Made by a program: the position numbers and the translations under genes
DNA from: Planctomycetaceae bacterium
Lineage (GTDB): Bacteria > Planctomycetota > Planctomycetia > Pirellulales > Pirellulaceae
Length of the DNA stretch: 64,000 nt
Direction: 5' to 3'
Assembly: GCA_027487485.1 (NCBI GenBank)
Contig: JAIYDN010000091.1
Location: 186,001 to 250,000 of the forward strand
Notes under the pieces: model-generated
Told to the model about the DNA's origin: nothing
Database searches by the model: none
Seen by the model: only the letters and a program-made list of their open reading frames with translations
In this document: positions 36,203 through 44,588 of the stretch, one piece after another
How the letters are laid out: every line of letters begins with the position of its first letter
Numbering within the stretch: position 1 is the stretch's first letter

Positions 36203-38689
36203 ATGTGGAGGAAGAAATACTTAATAGAATGCCCGCAAAGGTTGCGGTTTATCCTTGGTTTCTTGATGGTCGTCAGTTGCAATGCCTCTTTTCTTGACGC
36301 TCAAGATTCTAGCGACTCCTTTCCGGCAGCGCATAATCCGATTCACCGACTAGTTGTGACGGGTAAAGAAAAAGGCACAAGTACACCCGGTTTGAAATTT
36401 AGCCCGAATTGTCAGATGCTAGCCAGTTACACCAAACCTGGTTTTATGACTAAATCGCCCGATAATTCACCCCTCTCGATCATCGATGTCAAATCAGGAG
36501 TTTTGCAACTTGAGATTCCAGAAGGATGGATAGGGTTTGCCTTTTGCCCTGACAACGAACATTTTTTTACCTGGAGCTTAGATGCCGTTTCGCTATGGAG
36601 TTTTGCTGAACCGAAACACATAGCGCAGCTCAGACTCAGCAATGTCCAAAGAATCAAGTTCATATGTGATGGTAAGCGGTTCGTGACGGAAACATCCGAA
36701 GCTTCCTGGACCTTTCACGGGACAGACCGATTTCACATCCATTTTCCCGCAACTGTTAAGTTTTGGGATTTAGCAACATTGAAGCACATTCCAATGCCCA
36801 TTGATCAACTTGGACCGTGGGTTGATCCAATAGTAACACCCGACGGAAAGCTACTTGCTGGATTCGAATTGGAAAAGGAAAAATATTCTGTCGTAGAAGT
36901 GGAGACGGGCAACTTTCGGCCTGCTCCTTTAGAAGTTGAGGGCTGCGTTTACGGAACGAAACTTGCGATCGACGGTCAACAAGTCTTTTTCGGTGGAAGC
37001 CACCGGTCCGTTGGTGGCTGGAATCTCGCAACATCTAAACCTTCCGCACTTGGGGCTTTCTTTCAATTTCCGGAACATGAACTACCGGTGGAAATGCTCT
37101 CGATGCAGCGGAACGAGATCCTATCAAGCGAAACTCTAGTGGACCCAGCCAGTGTTTATTTTGAGCATTTGGAAAACAAATGGCGAATGAAAAACATCGT
37201 CTCAGATCAGATTGTCCAGGAGTTTCCAGATCAGACAAATCTCAAACCCTCCCCTCGTGATGAGGTTCATTTTTTGAATCCGAATCGAATGGTTCTTTCG
37301 AGACGTGCATGGACAACGAGGTTTTTTGATCTGACAACCGGAAAGAAGATTGCACAAATCGACTCTAGTCGGTCTAGCCACAGCATTGGGCTTTCGTCTG
37401 ACGGGCTTAAGATTGCATTCGGAGAGTTAAGTTGGTTTACCAACGATTCAATTTCTCGTGCGATAACTGTTTGGGATGTCAAGCATCAAAAGCAATTGTT
37501 CAGTTTTGACCAAGGTATTGTACCAAATGAATCCGTTCCTAATGGCTATGGTTTTCTTGATTTTCTGCCCAATGGCAATTTAATGTCCATTTCATCCACT
37601 GGGTATCGAGAGTCAACCAAAGGTTCGAATATCGAGTTGTTCGATGCAACAAGCGGTCGACTTCTTAAAGATTGCGTTCAGTGGTCGCCTGGTCCGGGCG
37701 ATGGCTTGATACATGCAACCTGCCAACATGGTGAACTGGTCGCTTATTCCATGACAAATGCGATATACATTTTGGACTCGAATGATCTTATTCTAAAACA
37801 CAAACTGATTGTGAACACGATAGCATCTCGGATTGGTTATTCGGACCCCAGCGTGGGGACAGCATATTGCCTCGTTTTTTCACCCGATGGCAGAAAACTG
37901 GCTGCGGCGTCGACCATTCCCGAAGGCAACCAGGTAACCTGCTGGAACGTATTGGATGGAAAGCTAGATTTCATCACGCATACGAATGGACCGATTGCGG
38001 ACTTACAGTTTGTCGAGAATGGTAAGTCGATTCAGCTTGTTGATATTTCCAAAGGCCGAGCAGTTCTAACAACGATTAGTGACTTCAGGAGATTAGAATC
38101 TGACAGACAGCTCTTTGCGAATCGATTTCCTCATCGAGAGATTGATCTTGGGTTAGATATGCATCCGGTGCTGAAAAATCTTATGTCTTGGAGAAACCGT
38201 CCGATACTCGCGAAGTTCAACGCGCAAACAAACAAGTTTGTGTGTGTGCTGGTCGATTCGCTGGCGGAGGAGAATTCGCTATTGCAGGCTCGTCAGTATG
38301 ATCTTTCTAGCGATACGATCTTGCGGCAAGCGAAAATGGAAAATCATGGCTTTCAAAAGGCGAAGGTCTCTGCGGATGGCAATTGCCTCGTCACTCTCAC
38401 TAGCGAGCCGGAACCTACAACTTACATCGTGGATACGGTTTCGGGAGAAATCTTATCGAAGATGGGAAATTCCGAGTTCTACGGGAAGAGCCCCAATGGC
38501 AAGTTGATGCTCTCTCGCGTCAAATCCGGGGGGTTGGTAAGCGTTTGGAACGTGGAGTCAGGTCATGAGATCGGTAAGATTCCGGGCGATGAATCTGCAA
38601 TCAGTTGTTTTTCTTCGGACAATGGCTATTTCGCAATTTCCAACGGTGGCAGTGTTTGTATTTGGCGTTTAACGCAATTCAATGATTGA
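36203..38689 (+). CDS. Secreted WD40-like beta-propeller protein
   Basis: From the ATG at 36203 the product has 828 residues with a signal segment (RFILGFLMVVSCNASFLDAQ). The rest is made of repeating blade-like units with the pattern FSPDGRKLAAAS..VTCWNVLDGKL, LSSDGLKIAFG..ITVWDVKHQKQL and YGKSPNGKLMLSR..VSVWNVESGHEI, ending in VCIWRL. This is typical of planctomycete WD40-like proteins without a kinase domain. It is probably a surface or periplasmic binding scaffold; no enzyme motif is seen. An in-frame TTG at 36182 is an alternative start. Confidence 0.75.
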   Translation: MWRKKYLIECPQRLRFILGFLMVVSCNASFLDAQDSSDSFPAAHNPIHRLVVTGKEKGTSTPGLKFSPNCQMLASYTKPGFMTKSPDNSPLSIIDVKSGVLQLEIPEGWIGFAFCPDNEHFFTWSLDAVSLWSFAEPKHIAQLRLSNVQRIKFICDGKRFVTETSEASWTFHGTDRFHIHFPATVKFWDLATLKHIPMPIDQLGPWVDPIVTPDGKLLAGFELEKEKYSVVEVETGNFRPAPLEVEGCVYGTKLAIDGQQVFFGGSHRSVGGWNLATSKPSALGAFFQFPEHELPVEMLSMQRNEILSSETLVDPASVYFEHLENKWRMKNIVSDQIVQEFPDQTNLKPSPRDEVHFLNPNRMVLSRRAWTTRFFDLTTGKKIAQIDSSRSSHSIGLSSDGLKIAFGELSWFTNDSISRAITVWDVKHQKQLFSFDQGIVPNESVPNGYGFLDFLPNGNLMSISSTGYRESTKGSNIELFDATSGRLLKDCVQWSPGPGDGLIHATCQHGELVAYSMTNAIYILDSNDLILKHKLIVNTIASRIGYSDPSVGTAYCLVFSPDGRKLAAASTIPEGNQVTCWNVLDGKLDFITHTNGPIADLQFVENGKSIQLVDISKGRAVLTTISDFRRLESDRQLFANRFPHREIDLGLDMHPVLKNLMSWRNRPILAKFNAQTNKFVCVLVDSLAEENSLLQARQYDLSSDTILRQAKMENHGFQKAKVSADGNCLVTLTSEPEPTTYIVDTVSGEILSKMGNSEFYGKSPNGKLMLSRVKSGGLVSVWNVESGHEIGKIPGDESAISCFSSDNGYFAISNGGSVCIWRLTQFND

Positions 38690-38746
38690 GGGAAGCATCT
38701 TGTTTTGGTGCTTAGTACGTACTTTTAGATTGTCCATTAGGGCCCC

Positions 38747-38804
38747 TTCAATCGGTGCCATGCACTGTTTGTTGCTTCAATCGGTGCCATGCACTGTTTG
38801 TTGC
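38747..38804 (+). repeat. Perfect tandem duplication of a 29-bp unit
   Basis: The unit starts TTCAATCGGTGCCATGCAC and ends TGTTTGTTGC. Two copies lie head to tail (38747-38775, 38776-38804). A diverged relative (TTCGGTCGGTGCCATGCACC) lies just upstream of copy C of the dispersed element, so the unit seems to belong to the same repeat family's flank. Confidence 0.8.
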
Positions 38805-38825
38805 TGATGAGTTAGCTGAGCCAAG

Positions 38826-38971
38826 ACCGGCTACGCACGAAAGAACCGATGATTGAACCACGGAATACACAGAACACACGGAAATGAAGACATCCGGAAG
38901 TTAGGTTCTCTTTCCGTGTGTTCTGTGCGTTCGGTGGTTGGAAACAGCTTATCCTGAAGCCTGCAACGACG
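38826..38971 (+). repeat. Dispersed inverted-repeat element, copy D
   Basis: It starts ACCGGCTACGCACGAAAGAA, has GAACCACGGAATACACAGAA with TTCCGTGTGTTCTGTG and a short insertion (CGTT) before CGGTGGTTG, and ends CTGAAGCCTGCAACGACG. Confidence 0.8.
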
Positions 38972-39028
38972 ATCCAAATTTGGGAGAACTTCAATATCTC
39001 GATCGCGAGAAGTTGCGACGGAAAACGA

Positions 39029-39065
39029 AAAAACCCTGGGATTCACAAGGAAAACCAGGGTTTTT
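39029..39065 (-). terminator. Rho-independent terminator behind the tRNA-Asp fragment
   Basis: A perfect 11-bp inverted repeat, AAAAACCCTGG and CCAGGGTTTTT, with a 15-bp loop, ends 5 bp from the tRNA 3' end. Read on the minus strand it gives a stem followed by T residues. It is therefore the natural terminator of the tRNA gene. Confidence 0.7.
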
Positions 39066-39070
39066 GTAAG

Positions 39071-39112
39071 CGAGGTCGACGGGGCTCGAACCCGCAACCT
39101 CCGGATCGACAG
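39071..39112 (-). other. 3' half of a tRNA-Asp(GUC) gene; probable att site
   Basis: Read on the minus strand, the 42 bp hold the anticodon loop CTGTCGA (anticodon GTC), the 3' anticodon stem TCCGG, a variable loop, the T arm GCGGG-TTCGAGC-CCCGT, the acceptor 3' strand CGACCTC and the Asp-type discriminator G. The 5' half is missing: the next bases do not pair with TCCGG and no D arm is found. Similarity stops at the anticodon loop, a usual crossover site for tyrosine recombinases. Confidence 0.8.
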
Positions 39113-39359
39113 CTGGACAGCAAAAACTGCAAAAAGCACCAAAACTGCTGGCAAATTCGACTTTTCTCACCCGTCCCAGAAAATTCGTTGCACTCAATGT
39201 TGCACTCGAAGTTGGACGCTCCTGAAAAGGAGTGGTCTTTTCGGCCCCGAGCAAACTGCTGCGAACTTCCAACCAAAGTTGGTTCGATTCTCTGCCGGTC
39301 GTCCTATCTCCCTGTCTCTTCCGGGGATCGAGGAGGTCAAAAGTGCAGTCTAAATCAAA

Positions 39360-39939
39360 ACGCAAGTCCCTCAAGCGACCAAGTGTCCGTGTGCAACGAA
39401 TCGAAGCGATGGTCGGACTGACCAAAAACTTCAAGCTCTTCACCAACTCGGTTGGAGTTCCCATGGTGGACTTACCAGAGACATCCGCGACGGGTACCCC
39501 TCCGACGCAGAAACGATTCCCAATGTTTTCTTTGCGGATCCTGACGTATCCACGTTTCGATCGTACTGCGAGAAACGCGATTCATATCTGGTAGGTCATT
39601 ATGTTTCATCCGACGGGCAACTTGTTCTGGCGACCAATAGCTGGCAATGCCAGACCGAACGCGTTCGCTGATCTCAGGGATATCCATTTTTCTCGTCAAG
39701 GGTCAATTGGATCATCGCATTTTCGCCAATTTTTGGGCATGAACCGCAGAGTATTCTTGATTGCAAGCGTTTCGAGTTCGTTCTCGAAAAATCGTGGACC
39801 GAGATCTGCCTAAGGCGGCAGCAATTTTTGCGTCGGAAGCCTTCGATAACACCATCAGAGATATCTTTTCTCGTTCCTGGAATGTAAGCTGATAGGGTAT
39901 TGTTGAGACTCCGTTCGAATGACCTTGTGATAAAGACAT
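39360..39939 (-). pseudogene. IS30-family transposase remnant
   Basis: Three frames together give pieces of an IS30 transposase. The N-terminal HTH is YQLTFQEREKISLMVLSKAS, then DAKIAAALGRSRSTIFRE (stop at 39712). The second piece is YWSPEQVARRMKHN with VSRSTIETWIRQDPQRKHWES (39472-39699). A third frame holds VPVADVSGKSTMGTPTEL. Intervening frameshifts and the missing DDE catalytic core show it is dead. A related short fragment lies at 43731-43800. Confidence 0.7.
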
Positions 39940-40046
39940 CCAAACATCTCACCGATGTTTTTACCTATACCAATTCTTTAAAACTGCTCTTTGTGGCGGA
40001 TGCGAGGTTGCTGCAATTGAGCTGAACATCCGTCGGGAGATTGTGA

Positions 40047-42305
40047 ATGACGTTTTTTACCAGTAAAAACTCGGAAGCTGAACTGCAAGAGAGCTCCCAT
40101 CTTAACCAAGAGTCTGCGGATGATTGTTTTTGCAAGCCCTCGCCGAAAATTTGTCTATTGCAACGTCGATTTGTGAAGCGGATTCCTCGGCTTCTTTTTT
40201 ATGTTTGCTTGCCTGCCTTCCTTTTGGGGTTGTGCGAATTCGCTACGGCACAAAAGCCAGAGTCTCCGAAAGCAACCCAATTGCGTGAGCTTGAGAAATT
40301 GATCCGCGAGGTATATGGGATTGGTGACTCGAAAACTCGAACGGAAAAGAAAGAGATGCTTGACAAGATGGTCAAGTCGATCGAAAGCGATCTGCAAAAC
40401 GGAAAGATCGACCAACAAGTTTTTGCTGCAATTAAAGTCGCCATGGTTTTAGCAAACGAAACGTCGCAAGTCTCGTCGCTTCGAAATCTTCTCCAAATTG
40501 CAGAAACTCACTTTGAGATACGAGAGGAAGGATTCATTGTAAATCAGATCAGCGAGTACCTCGTTTCGTGCAAGACGAAGGACGATGTCGGATTGGCTTT
40601 GCCAACCTTGACGGCGGTTGCTTTGGAAAAGGCAGAAATCAAGCAGTTCAGCAAGGCCAAAGAGATTCTCAAGGCAATTGCCCTTCAGTCGAAAGGCAAG
40701 AATGAAACGGCCTTCAAGTCGACGCAGAGTATGATTGCCCGAATTGAAAAACAAGCAAAGTCGCATGAACTCTATGTTCTTGCCCTGAGTAGACTCGAGA
40801 AAGAGCCGGATAATCAAAAAGCCAATTTTTCGGTTGGCTACTGGTTAGCCGTTTACGAATCAAAATGGAACGAAGCTAACATGTATCTCGTGAAGGGGGA
40901 TCAAGATAAATGGAAGGATGCTGCTTATCTCTCGAACAGCGCAAGCAGCGTTACCGAAAAGCTAAGTGCCGCGGACTCGTGGTGGAACTTATGCGAGTCT
41001 CTTTCCAATAAAGCCGCAGAGGCGGATGCATCAGCTGCCATTCGAATTCATCTCCAAGATGTCTACTCTGCCCTTCAACCCCAAGTCACGCCGGGCATTA
41101 CAAAAGATCTTATCACAAGTCGATTGAGCAAGATCAAAGCAGCACTTGAGGCCGAATCCGTTCCTGGACTTTCCAAGGATGCGAATTCGAAGACATCTTC
41201 GGTTGCAGAAGGCTCTGGGGCAATCATGCTGCCAATCGGCGAATGGAGTGATGCACTCAGCATGGTTCGATTACCGGAAGACGGAGTTTTGGGTAAATGG
41301 CAATACAAGGACAACGTGCTTTCTTGTAAGGCGTCTAGCGATGCTTGCTGCAGGTTACCTGTTGTCGTTCGCGGAAACTATGAAATCACCTGTACTTTCG
41401 TTCGACGCAGCGGTTCAGACTCCATTGGCTTTTTCGTCCCGCTTAACAATGGATTCTGCAACATTCTGCTTAGTGGCTGGAATGGAAAAGCGAGTGGATT
41501 GCAATTTATTGATGGTAAAAATGCATCCGAACTTGATCCAAAAAAAACGGGCGCATCGATACGCCCAGGCACGATCACAAATGATGTTGTCAATGAGGTC
41601 CGCATATCAGTTGGACAAGCACCTGGTTATGCATCTATTTCTGCTTCCATTAATGGGAAGACATCCATTGCTTGGCAAGGAGAGGTCAGTCGACTGTCTC
41701 CTTCACCCTACATGAATCTGAACTGCCCCGAAGCCCTCGGCGTCTGTGCCAACATGTCAATTGTCGACTTTAAGAGCTTCCAGGTAAAAGTGCTGCCGGA
41801 TCAAACCGCTAGCGCTCTAGGGCCCTTCAGCCGCGCCTACCGAATGAGTAGCAATTGGCGTAATTCGCTCGTCCAGGTTAACGCAAACCCTCCATCCGAC
41901 TTGATGTCAAAATGCCGCATTTGGAACAATAAGGCATACTACATTTCTGAGAATCCTATGAGTTTTACTCAGGCACAATGCCTCGCGAAGCAACTTGACG
42001 GTCGCTTACTCACAATATCCTCCGATGCAGAGAACGAGTTTATTTTGAACGAAGGTAAAGGACTTTGGATCTGGACGTCGGCGTCTCGCTGCTCAAGTCT
42101 CAAGAATTGGAGCGACGAACGTGGGCAGCCTTTAAGCTACATGGGTAAATTCTCGCAAGGTCAGCCAAGCCTTCGGGAAAAGGAAACTATCCTTGGTTTG
42201 CAAACGGGGTCCCGAGCTACGCGTGGATGGGATGATTTCAACTACAACAGTTTATCGCTTCATGCGTGCATCGAGTGGGGTGAAGAAAAGACGGTGGAAA
42301 AGTAG
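40047..42305 (+). CDS. Large exported protein with C-terminal C-type lectin-like domain
   Basis: The 752-residue protein has a long N-terminal tail and a hydrophobic segment near 50-68 (LLFYVCLPAFLLGLCEFATA). Helical repeats follow (about 75-370). A beta-sandwich region comes next (about 395-590, NYEITCTFVRRSGSDSIGFF, with the shape of a concanavalin/LamG or DUF1080 fold). Last is a C-type lectin-like domain (about 630-745): CRIWNNKAYYISENPMSFTQ, CLAKQLDGRLLTISSDAENEF, LWIWTSASR and HACIEWG. The lectin fold suggests ligand or surface binding. It lies just inside the suggested island boundary and may be cargo or old chromosome. Confidence 0.7.
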   Translation: MTFFTSKNSEAELQESSHLNQESADDCFCKPSPKICLLQRRFVKRIPRLLFYVCLPAFLLGLCEFATAQKPESPKATQLRELEKLIREVYGIGDSKTRTEKKEMLDKMVKSIESDLQNGKIDQQVFAAIKVAMVLANETSQVSSLRNLLQIAETHFEIREEGFIVNQISEYLVSCKTKDDVGLALPTLTAVALEKAEIKQFSKAKEILKAIALQSKGKNETAFKSTQSMIARIEKQAKSHELYVLALSRLEKEPDNQKANFSVGYWLAVYESKWNEANMYLVKGDQDKWKDAAYLSNSASSVTEKLSAADSWWNLCESLSNKAAEADASAAIRIHLQDVYSALQPQVTPGITKDLITSRLSKIKAALEAESVPGLSKDANSKTSSVAEGSGAIMLPIGEWSDALSMVRLPEDGVLGKWQYKDNVLSCKASSDACCRLPVVVRGNYEITCTFVRRSGSDSIGFFVPLNNGFCNILLSGWNGKASGLQFIDGKNASELDPKKTGASIRPGTITNDVVNEVRISVGQAPGYASISASINGKTSIAWQGEVSRLSPSPYMNLNCPEALGVCANMSIVDFKSFQVKVLPDQTASALGPFSRAYRMSSNWRNSLVQVNANPPSDLMSKCRIWNNKAYYISENPMSFTQAQCLAKQLDGRLLTISSDAENEFILNEGKGLWIWTSASRCSSLKNWSDERGQPLSYMGKFSQGQPSLREKETILGLQTGSRATRGWDDFNYNSLSLHACIEWGEEKTVEK

Positions 42306-42399
42306 TACGTGGCATTGATTGACCTCAGACGGGTGGGGTCCGGTGATTGCGCAGGTAGTTTAATGGCTTCATTTGGCTGCTTGGGCATATAGATCTTGG

Positions 42400-42890
42400 T
42401 TGGCTCCCACTTTGAATCGCTTTTTATACAAATGTGATCGATGAAGGCACAAGGTTTAGAGTCGCGAGCGATAGAATCGTCATTGCCCGACGTCACTGCG
42501 ACGCGTCCAGAGTTCTTTAGTGCCGTCTCAAGTTCTTGGCGGTTCTTTTTGAACCATAATATTGGGGATCGACGAGGGCTTGATTGAAGTCGCCCAATAC
42601 AAAAATTTCATCTTCTGGGAAGTTCTTACGAAGACTCAGACAATCCGACTGCTGAACCTTAAGAGATTCGCGAAACGCCACGCCGCCTTTTGAATCGTAT
42701 CATCTCCAGGTGCTTCCCATCCAAGGTAGCACCGTGGCAAAAACGAGAACTGGTTCTGAGTCATCGGGAATGACTCTTGCGGCAGCCGTTTGTTTATCGT
42801 CGCTTGTTGCAAGAGGTACGAGTTCGTCATTCGACCAAATGCTTGCCCAGCGATGTGGATTTGGATCGTTTCCATCACGGCCCTCCGCTG
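42400..42890 (-). pseudogene. Endonuclease/exonuclease/phosphatase-family remnant
   Basis: Pieces in different frames add up to the C-terminal half of an EEP-fold nuclease. They are PNPHRWASIWSNDELVPLA, then YLGWEAPGDDTIQK, the hallmark FVLGDFNQALVDP, and CAFIDHICIKSDS. The frame is broken near 42700 and again later, and the N-terminal catalytic part is missing. It is joined directly to the ATPase remnant upstream, as if by deletion. Confidence 0.65.
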
Positions 42891-43580
42891 ATGAACAGAC
42901 GCTTCTGTATCGTTTCGTAGATATCTCGGAGATTATCTGCTGTTTCGGGATCATAGTTCCCAAATGCAAATCCAGACTTCGTTGCTGCGATTCGCAGCAC
43001 GCTGACGCCATCAAATTTGGATGATACAGGATGATCCAATTGCATGCCGCAGAAATGCGAGACTGTACCAACCTCCCCTTCAATCCCCATGACATTAGTG
43101 GCAATTACCTCCGCAAAAGCGGTTCCATCGAGGATGATTCGTAATCGCTTAACAATCGGAAAGCCAAGGCGACCAAAGTTTGCTCCTTCGACTTTGATAT
43201 CAATTCCCCAATTCGTTACGTCGTCTATTACCTTGCCATCAAACTCGTCACCTAACCAACGCTTTAGACCTGGGATATGGCGACGCAGTTCTCCATGCGA
43301 TGGGAAGTTTGTTTCGATGCGCATGCAGATATTCCTTTCCTCGTCATGACGATGAACTAGTTTCTCACCCCCCCCCAAGCCGAAGTTCGTTATCTGTAGA
43401 TGGAATTTCGTCGATGTCGCTATTTCCTGACTCCAGAATCGCGAGAAGATAGTGCAACGCGTGGACAGTAGTCCTTTTGCCAGAACTATTCGCACCAAAT
43501 ATCAGTGTTAGCGGTGCAAATTCAATTCTCTGACGCCCGCTAATTCCTTTGAAGTTTTCGATTTCGATGGCTGTGATCAT
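42875..43580 (-). pseudogene. AAA ATPase gene broken at a G9 run
   Basis: The start is good: an AGGAA ribosome site and MITAIEIENFKGISGRQRIE, typical of SMC-like/OLD-like AAA ATPases. The Walker A is FGANSSGKRTTVHAL, where the usual Ser/Thr after GK is Arg. The frame ends at LRLGGG and stop, right after a run of nine G (43369-43377 as C on the plus strand). Removing one G would continue into a second frame (LGGGEKLVHRHDEERN...) of about 170 residues. That frame ends at 42875, where the nuclease remnant begins. No Walker B or Q-loop was identified. Confidence 0.65.
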
Positions 43581-43730
43581 TTGGCGTTCCTGGTTTGCAA
43601 CGTCGGAATTGAGTTGCTTGGTTGAGGGATTGTATCGGATTCTAGGAAATCGCTGCGAGAGCTGTAAATTTGGGGTGAAAGACGCAGGAATTGCGTTGCT
43701 CAAAAAGCCTTAATGGAAATCGATGGTCCG

Positions 43731-43800
43731 TCACAGAACCACCAGGTTTCCCATGTTGGAATCACCTGAAACATCCGCGACGGGTACACTTTTGGTACCC
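43731..43800 (-). repeat. Short IS30-related fragment
   Basis: On the minus strand this encodes VPVADVSGDSNMGNLVV, matching VPVADVSGKSTMGTPTEL of the remnant near 39470-39500. The plus-strand sequences share ACATCCGCGACGGGTAC exactly. It is a second, smaller scar of the same IS. The rest of 43581-44064 shows no gene. Confidence 0.6.
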
Positions 43801-44064
43801 GAATCGACTGCTTGCAGCCGCGCGGGGGGGGCCTTCTCATTCGAGAAACGGCTTTCAATCAGGTCCTCGATATCGACTTTTTTTGATCGAGTCCGTTCCC
43901 ATTTCGGAAATTGACCCGATCCAATCGAAGGTGTGACCCGATTGTATGCATCGAGATGCAGGGCTGGCAAAAGCCTCCGATCTGTACTAACTGAACAGCC
44001 TTTCAAAGCAACCTTGACTTTTGGTTATAAGCCTTCAACAATATCTGGCGGTATGGATGCCGAA

Positions 44065-44143
44065 TTCCACTAATGCGACGATCGCTCTACTTGATAGACG
44101 CGACGATCGCACTCCTAAACAAGGCTGGAGTTAGTTAGTGGAA
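44065..44143. repeat. Inverted repeat enclosing two direct repeats
   Basis: TTCCACTAA (44065-44073) and TTAGTGGAA (44135-44143) form a 9-bp perfect inverted repeat. Between them GCGACGATCGC occurs twice (44075-44085 and 44100-44110), 25 bp apart, each holding a CGATCG palindrome. It lies about 140 bp upstream of the HTH gene and the DUF927-like ATPase. Binding sites for a replication or excision protein are possible. Confidence 0.5.
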
Positions 44144-44285
44144 ACGCCGAGCATTGACGCTCTGCGAGCACAGCCCCCTATGCTGCTCCCAAGGCACGGT
44201 TGTTTCCTTTTTCGTCTGGCGTACTCACTCTTCAGCGGAGAGGTGATTGCGCTAGCTATCCGTGCTTTCTTTGGGGGAATTTTAC

Positions 44286-44585
44286 ATGTTAGGTGATCAT
44301 TCTGAATTAGTTCGGCTTCTTGCCGAAATTTTTGAACTCGCAAGCGGCCCGATAGCTGGTTGGCCTCGAGGGCGAGTATCTCTAAACGAACACGAAGCTG
44401 CCGAAAGCATCGGCGTTCCACAGCACGTGCTACGGGATTTGCGCCTTCGCCAAAAACTTTCCTACACAAAGGTTGGTAGATGCATAACCTACCGCCCCGA
44501 GCAACTCAAGGCTCTTTTAGACCAGCTCCAATGTAGCGATAGCTCCACCATCGAGACTAAACCCCAGAACTCGGAAAGGAGCTAG
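44286..44585 (+). CDS. Excisionase-like HTH protein
   Basis: From the ATG at 44286 (ribosome site GGGGGA, 8 bp upstream; a GTG at 44262 is less likely) the product is 99 residues. The core RVSLNEHEAAESIGVPQHVL, then LRLRQKLSYTKVGRCITYRPEQLKALL, is the MerR-like helix-turn-helix-wing of excisionase/HTH_17 proteins. These bind DNA in mobile elements, as Xis or as a control protein. It lies directly before the ATPase gene (3 bp gap), so both are one operon. Confidence 0.75.
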   Translation: MLGDHSELVRLLAEIFELASGPIAGWPRGRVSLNEHEAAESIGVPQHVLRDLRLRQKLSYTKVGRCITYRPEQLKALLDQLQCSDSSTIETKPQNSERS

Positions 44586-44588
44586 AAA

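Noticed and set aside
39265-39310. tRNA-like stretch (GTTGGTTCGATTCTCTGCCGG)
   Set aside because: The T-loop sequence is suggestive, but the T stem does not pair and no anticodon or acceptor arm can be drawn.
39360-39939. Active IS30 element
   Set aside because: The frame is broken at least twice, the DDE core is missing and no terminal inverted repeats were found.
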